Below are positions 6,946 through 7,827 of a stretch of 7,827 bases of DNA, piece by piece. The notes under the pieces are model-generated. The model saw only the letters and a list, made by a program, of their open reading frames with translations, was not told where the DNA came from and searched no databases. The stretch covers positions 1-7,827 of the forward strand of contig JAKLPX010000353.1 in the NCBI GenBank assembly GCA_022013635.1. The letters are read 5' to 3'. A program made the position numbers and the translations under genes. Source of the stretch: Candidatus Delongbacteria bacterium (GTDB taxonomy: Bacteria; UBA4055). Position 1 is the stretch's first letter. Each line of letters opens with the position of its first letter.

Positions 6946-7586
6946 TGAAAATAAACGGCTATCTGGAACATACGGCTTTAAAGCAGGGAATGACCGAAAT
7001 AAATATCAGGGATAATTTAGAACTTTGCGTTGCATACAATGTCCCGGTCATTGTTATTCCTCCATCTTTCGTAAAATACGCTTCTTCTTTAAATATAAAA
7101 GAAAAAATTTCCATCTGTACCGTCATAGGTTTTCCACTCGGTTATAATACGCTCAAAACTAAATTATTCGAAATGGAGGAAGCGATTTCCAACGGTGCGG
7201 ATGAGATTGACCTTGTAATTGACAACAGCCTGCTGAAAGAAAATAACTGGGATATAATTAACTATGAGCTGGCGGAATATAGAAAAGCCTGCGAAGGTAA
7301 AATATTAAAGATAATTGTCGAGACTTCGCTATTAAGCAGATCCGACCTTGACAACATTGTAAACAGCCTTATAAATAACCGGGTTGATTTTATCAAAACA
7401 TCTACCGGATTTGTAGGCGGCGGCGCAAAATTAGAAGACATTAAGTTCTTAAAAATATTCTTCGGTAATAAAATTAAAATTAAAGCTTCCGGCGGAATCA
7501 AAACCAAAGATCAGGCTCTTGAATTTATAGATGCCGGAGCCGACCGAATAGGGTCTTCATCCACTAAACTAATTATAGAAAATTAA
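6945..7586 (+). CDS. deoC: deoxyribose-phosphate aldolase
   Basis: The 213-residue protein is a class I aldolase that splits 2-deoxyribose 5-phosphate into acetaldehyde and glyceraldehyde 3-phosphate, the last step of deoxynucleoside breakdown in the cytoplasm. The Schiff-base lysine is Lys151 in KTSTGF. Lys180 in KASGGIKT and Asp89 in DEIDLVID correspond to the other two catalytic residues known from the E. coli enzyme. The N-terminal LEHTALK (7-13) matches the family's 'IDHTxLK', which fixes the start at the ATG overlapping the previous stop (TAATG). RIGSSS (201-206) fits the phosphate-binding end. The length is typical of the short bacterial form. No clear Shine-Dalgarno sequence precedes the start, so translation probably depends on coupling to the cysteine peptidase gene. 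No other deoxynucleoside genes (deoA, deoB, deoD) are in the window, so its link to the peptidases is positional only. Confidence 0.95.
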   Translation: MKINGYLEHTALKQGMTEINIRDNLELCVAYNVPVIVIPPSFVKYASSLNIKEKISICTVIGFPLGYNTLKTKLFEMEEAISNGADEIDLVIDNSLLKENNWDIINYELAEYRKACEGKILKIIVETSLLSRSDLDNIVNSLINNRVDFIKTSTGFVGGGAKLEDIKFLKIFFGNKIKIKASGGIKTKDQALEFIDAGADRIGSSSTKLIIEN

Positions 7587-7596
7587 TATTTTCCTC

Positions 7597-7626
7597 TTGT
7601 AAATAAATACTTTTATCATATATTTC
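7597..7626 (+). promoter_or_regulatory. candidate FCB-type promoter for the last gene
   Basis: TTG (7597-7599) is followed after 19 bases by TATATTTC (7619-7626), which fits TAnnTTTG in all but the last base at the expected spacing. It lies in the short gap after deoC, about 44 bases before the next start codon. This is the best match of the three promoter candidates, but AT-rich sequence makes chance matches likely. Confidence 0.38.
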
Positions 7627-7669
7627 TGTTAACTGGAAATAATGGAACCTTATATAACAGGAGGAAGTT

Positions 7670-7827
7670 ATGTTAAAACGGTATTTATTAATACTCTTCT
7701 TCGTTTCGGGTTTTCTCATGTTTAAAGAAAATACGCTCTATTCACAATATTTTGGCGTCAACCTTGGAGCTTTTGATAAAAGCCCGAACGGCCACGGATG
7801 GAATAGCGGATACAGTAGAAAAGTGCA
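7670..7827 (+). CDS. exported protein, N-terminus only (truncated by window edge)
   Basis: An ATG at 7670 opens a frame of 52 complete codons that runs off the right edge. The ribosome binding site AGGAGGA (7659-7665), four bases upstream, is the strongest in the window and supports the start. Residues 2-4 (LKR) followed by a hydrophobic run (YLLILFFVSGFLMF, residues 5-18) and TLYSQ (22-26) look like a signal peptide with cleavage near Ser25-Gln26. The visible mature part (YFGVNLGAFDKSPNGHGWNS, from residue 27) resembles no family I recognise. It could be another secreted or outer-membrane protein. It follows deoC after 83 bases on the same strand and may have its own promoter. Function unknown. 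Confidence 0.75.
   Translation, partial: MLKRYLLILFFVSGFLMFKENTLYSQYFGVNLGAFDKSPNGHGWNSGYSRKV

Noticed and set aside
6988..7586. Internal ATG at residue 16 as the deoC start, preceded by CAGGGA
   Set aside because: It would remove LEHTALK, the conserved N-terminal segment of the aldolase, so the upstream overlapping ATG is preferred.
7578..7593. Hairpin GAAAAT-TAAT-ATTTTC at the deoC stop as a transcription terminator
   Set aside because: The stem is only six pairs, almost all A-T, and is not followed by a run of T; it is unlikely to stop transcription.

Overview
This is an AT-rich window, probably from a member of the Fibrobacteres-Chlorobi-Bacteroidetes (FCB) superphylum or a close candidate phylum such as Ignavibacteria, Cloacimonadota, Delongbacteria or Marinimicrobia. 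The main clue is a pair of secreted peptidases that both end in a classic type A sorting domain of the type IX secretion system (a YPNPFNP motif, then an SSGVYY motif near the C-terminus). Candidate promoters of the TTG / TAnnTTTG type fit the same group. The phylum itself cannot be fixed from this sequence.

Layout. Positions 1-1399 are a leftward pair: a MEMO-family metalloprotein (amrB) followed after 18 bases by the 5' part of ftsK, which runs off the left edge and keeps only its membrane-anchor domain. Positions 1400-1593 are a divergent intergenic region with candidate promoters for both directions and a small inverted repeat. Positions 1594-7586 are a rightward, tightly packed group: an M6-family metallopeptidase (855 residues), a papain-like C1-family cysteine peptidase (921 residues), and a deoxyribose-phosphate aldolase (deoC) whose start codon overlaps the preceding stop codon (TAATG). 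A short gap (7587-7669) with a candidate promoter and a strong ribosome binding site leads into the start of another exported protein, cut by the right edge.

How the genes work together. The two peptidases use different chemistry (zinc and thiol) but carry the same kind of C-terminal cargo: a fibronectin type III-like domain, a MAM/jelly-roll-like domain and a near-identical sorting signal. They look like co-expressed extracellular degradative enzymes exported by Sec and then the type IX system. deoC is cytoplasmic and its tie to them is positional only. amrB and ftsK look like a separate housekeeping transcript.

I see no RNA genes, CRISPR array or insertion sequence. I do not see clear evidence of a previously undescribed system. 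The most unusual points are the acidic calcium-loop-like insert between the catalytic His and Asn of the cysteine peptidase, an unassigned beta-rich region after its catalytic domain, the strongly conserved shared 3' ends of the two peptidase genes, and deoC coupled to a secreted peptidase gene.
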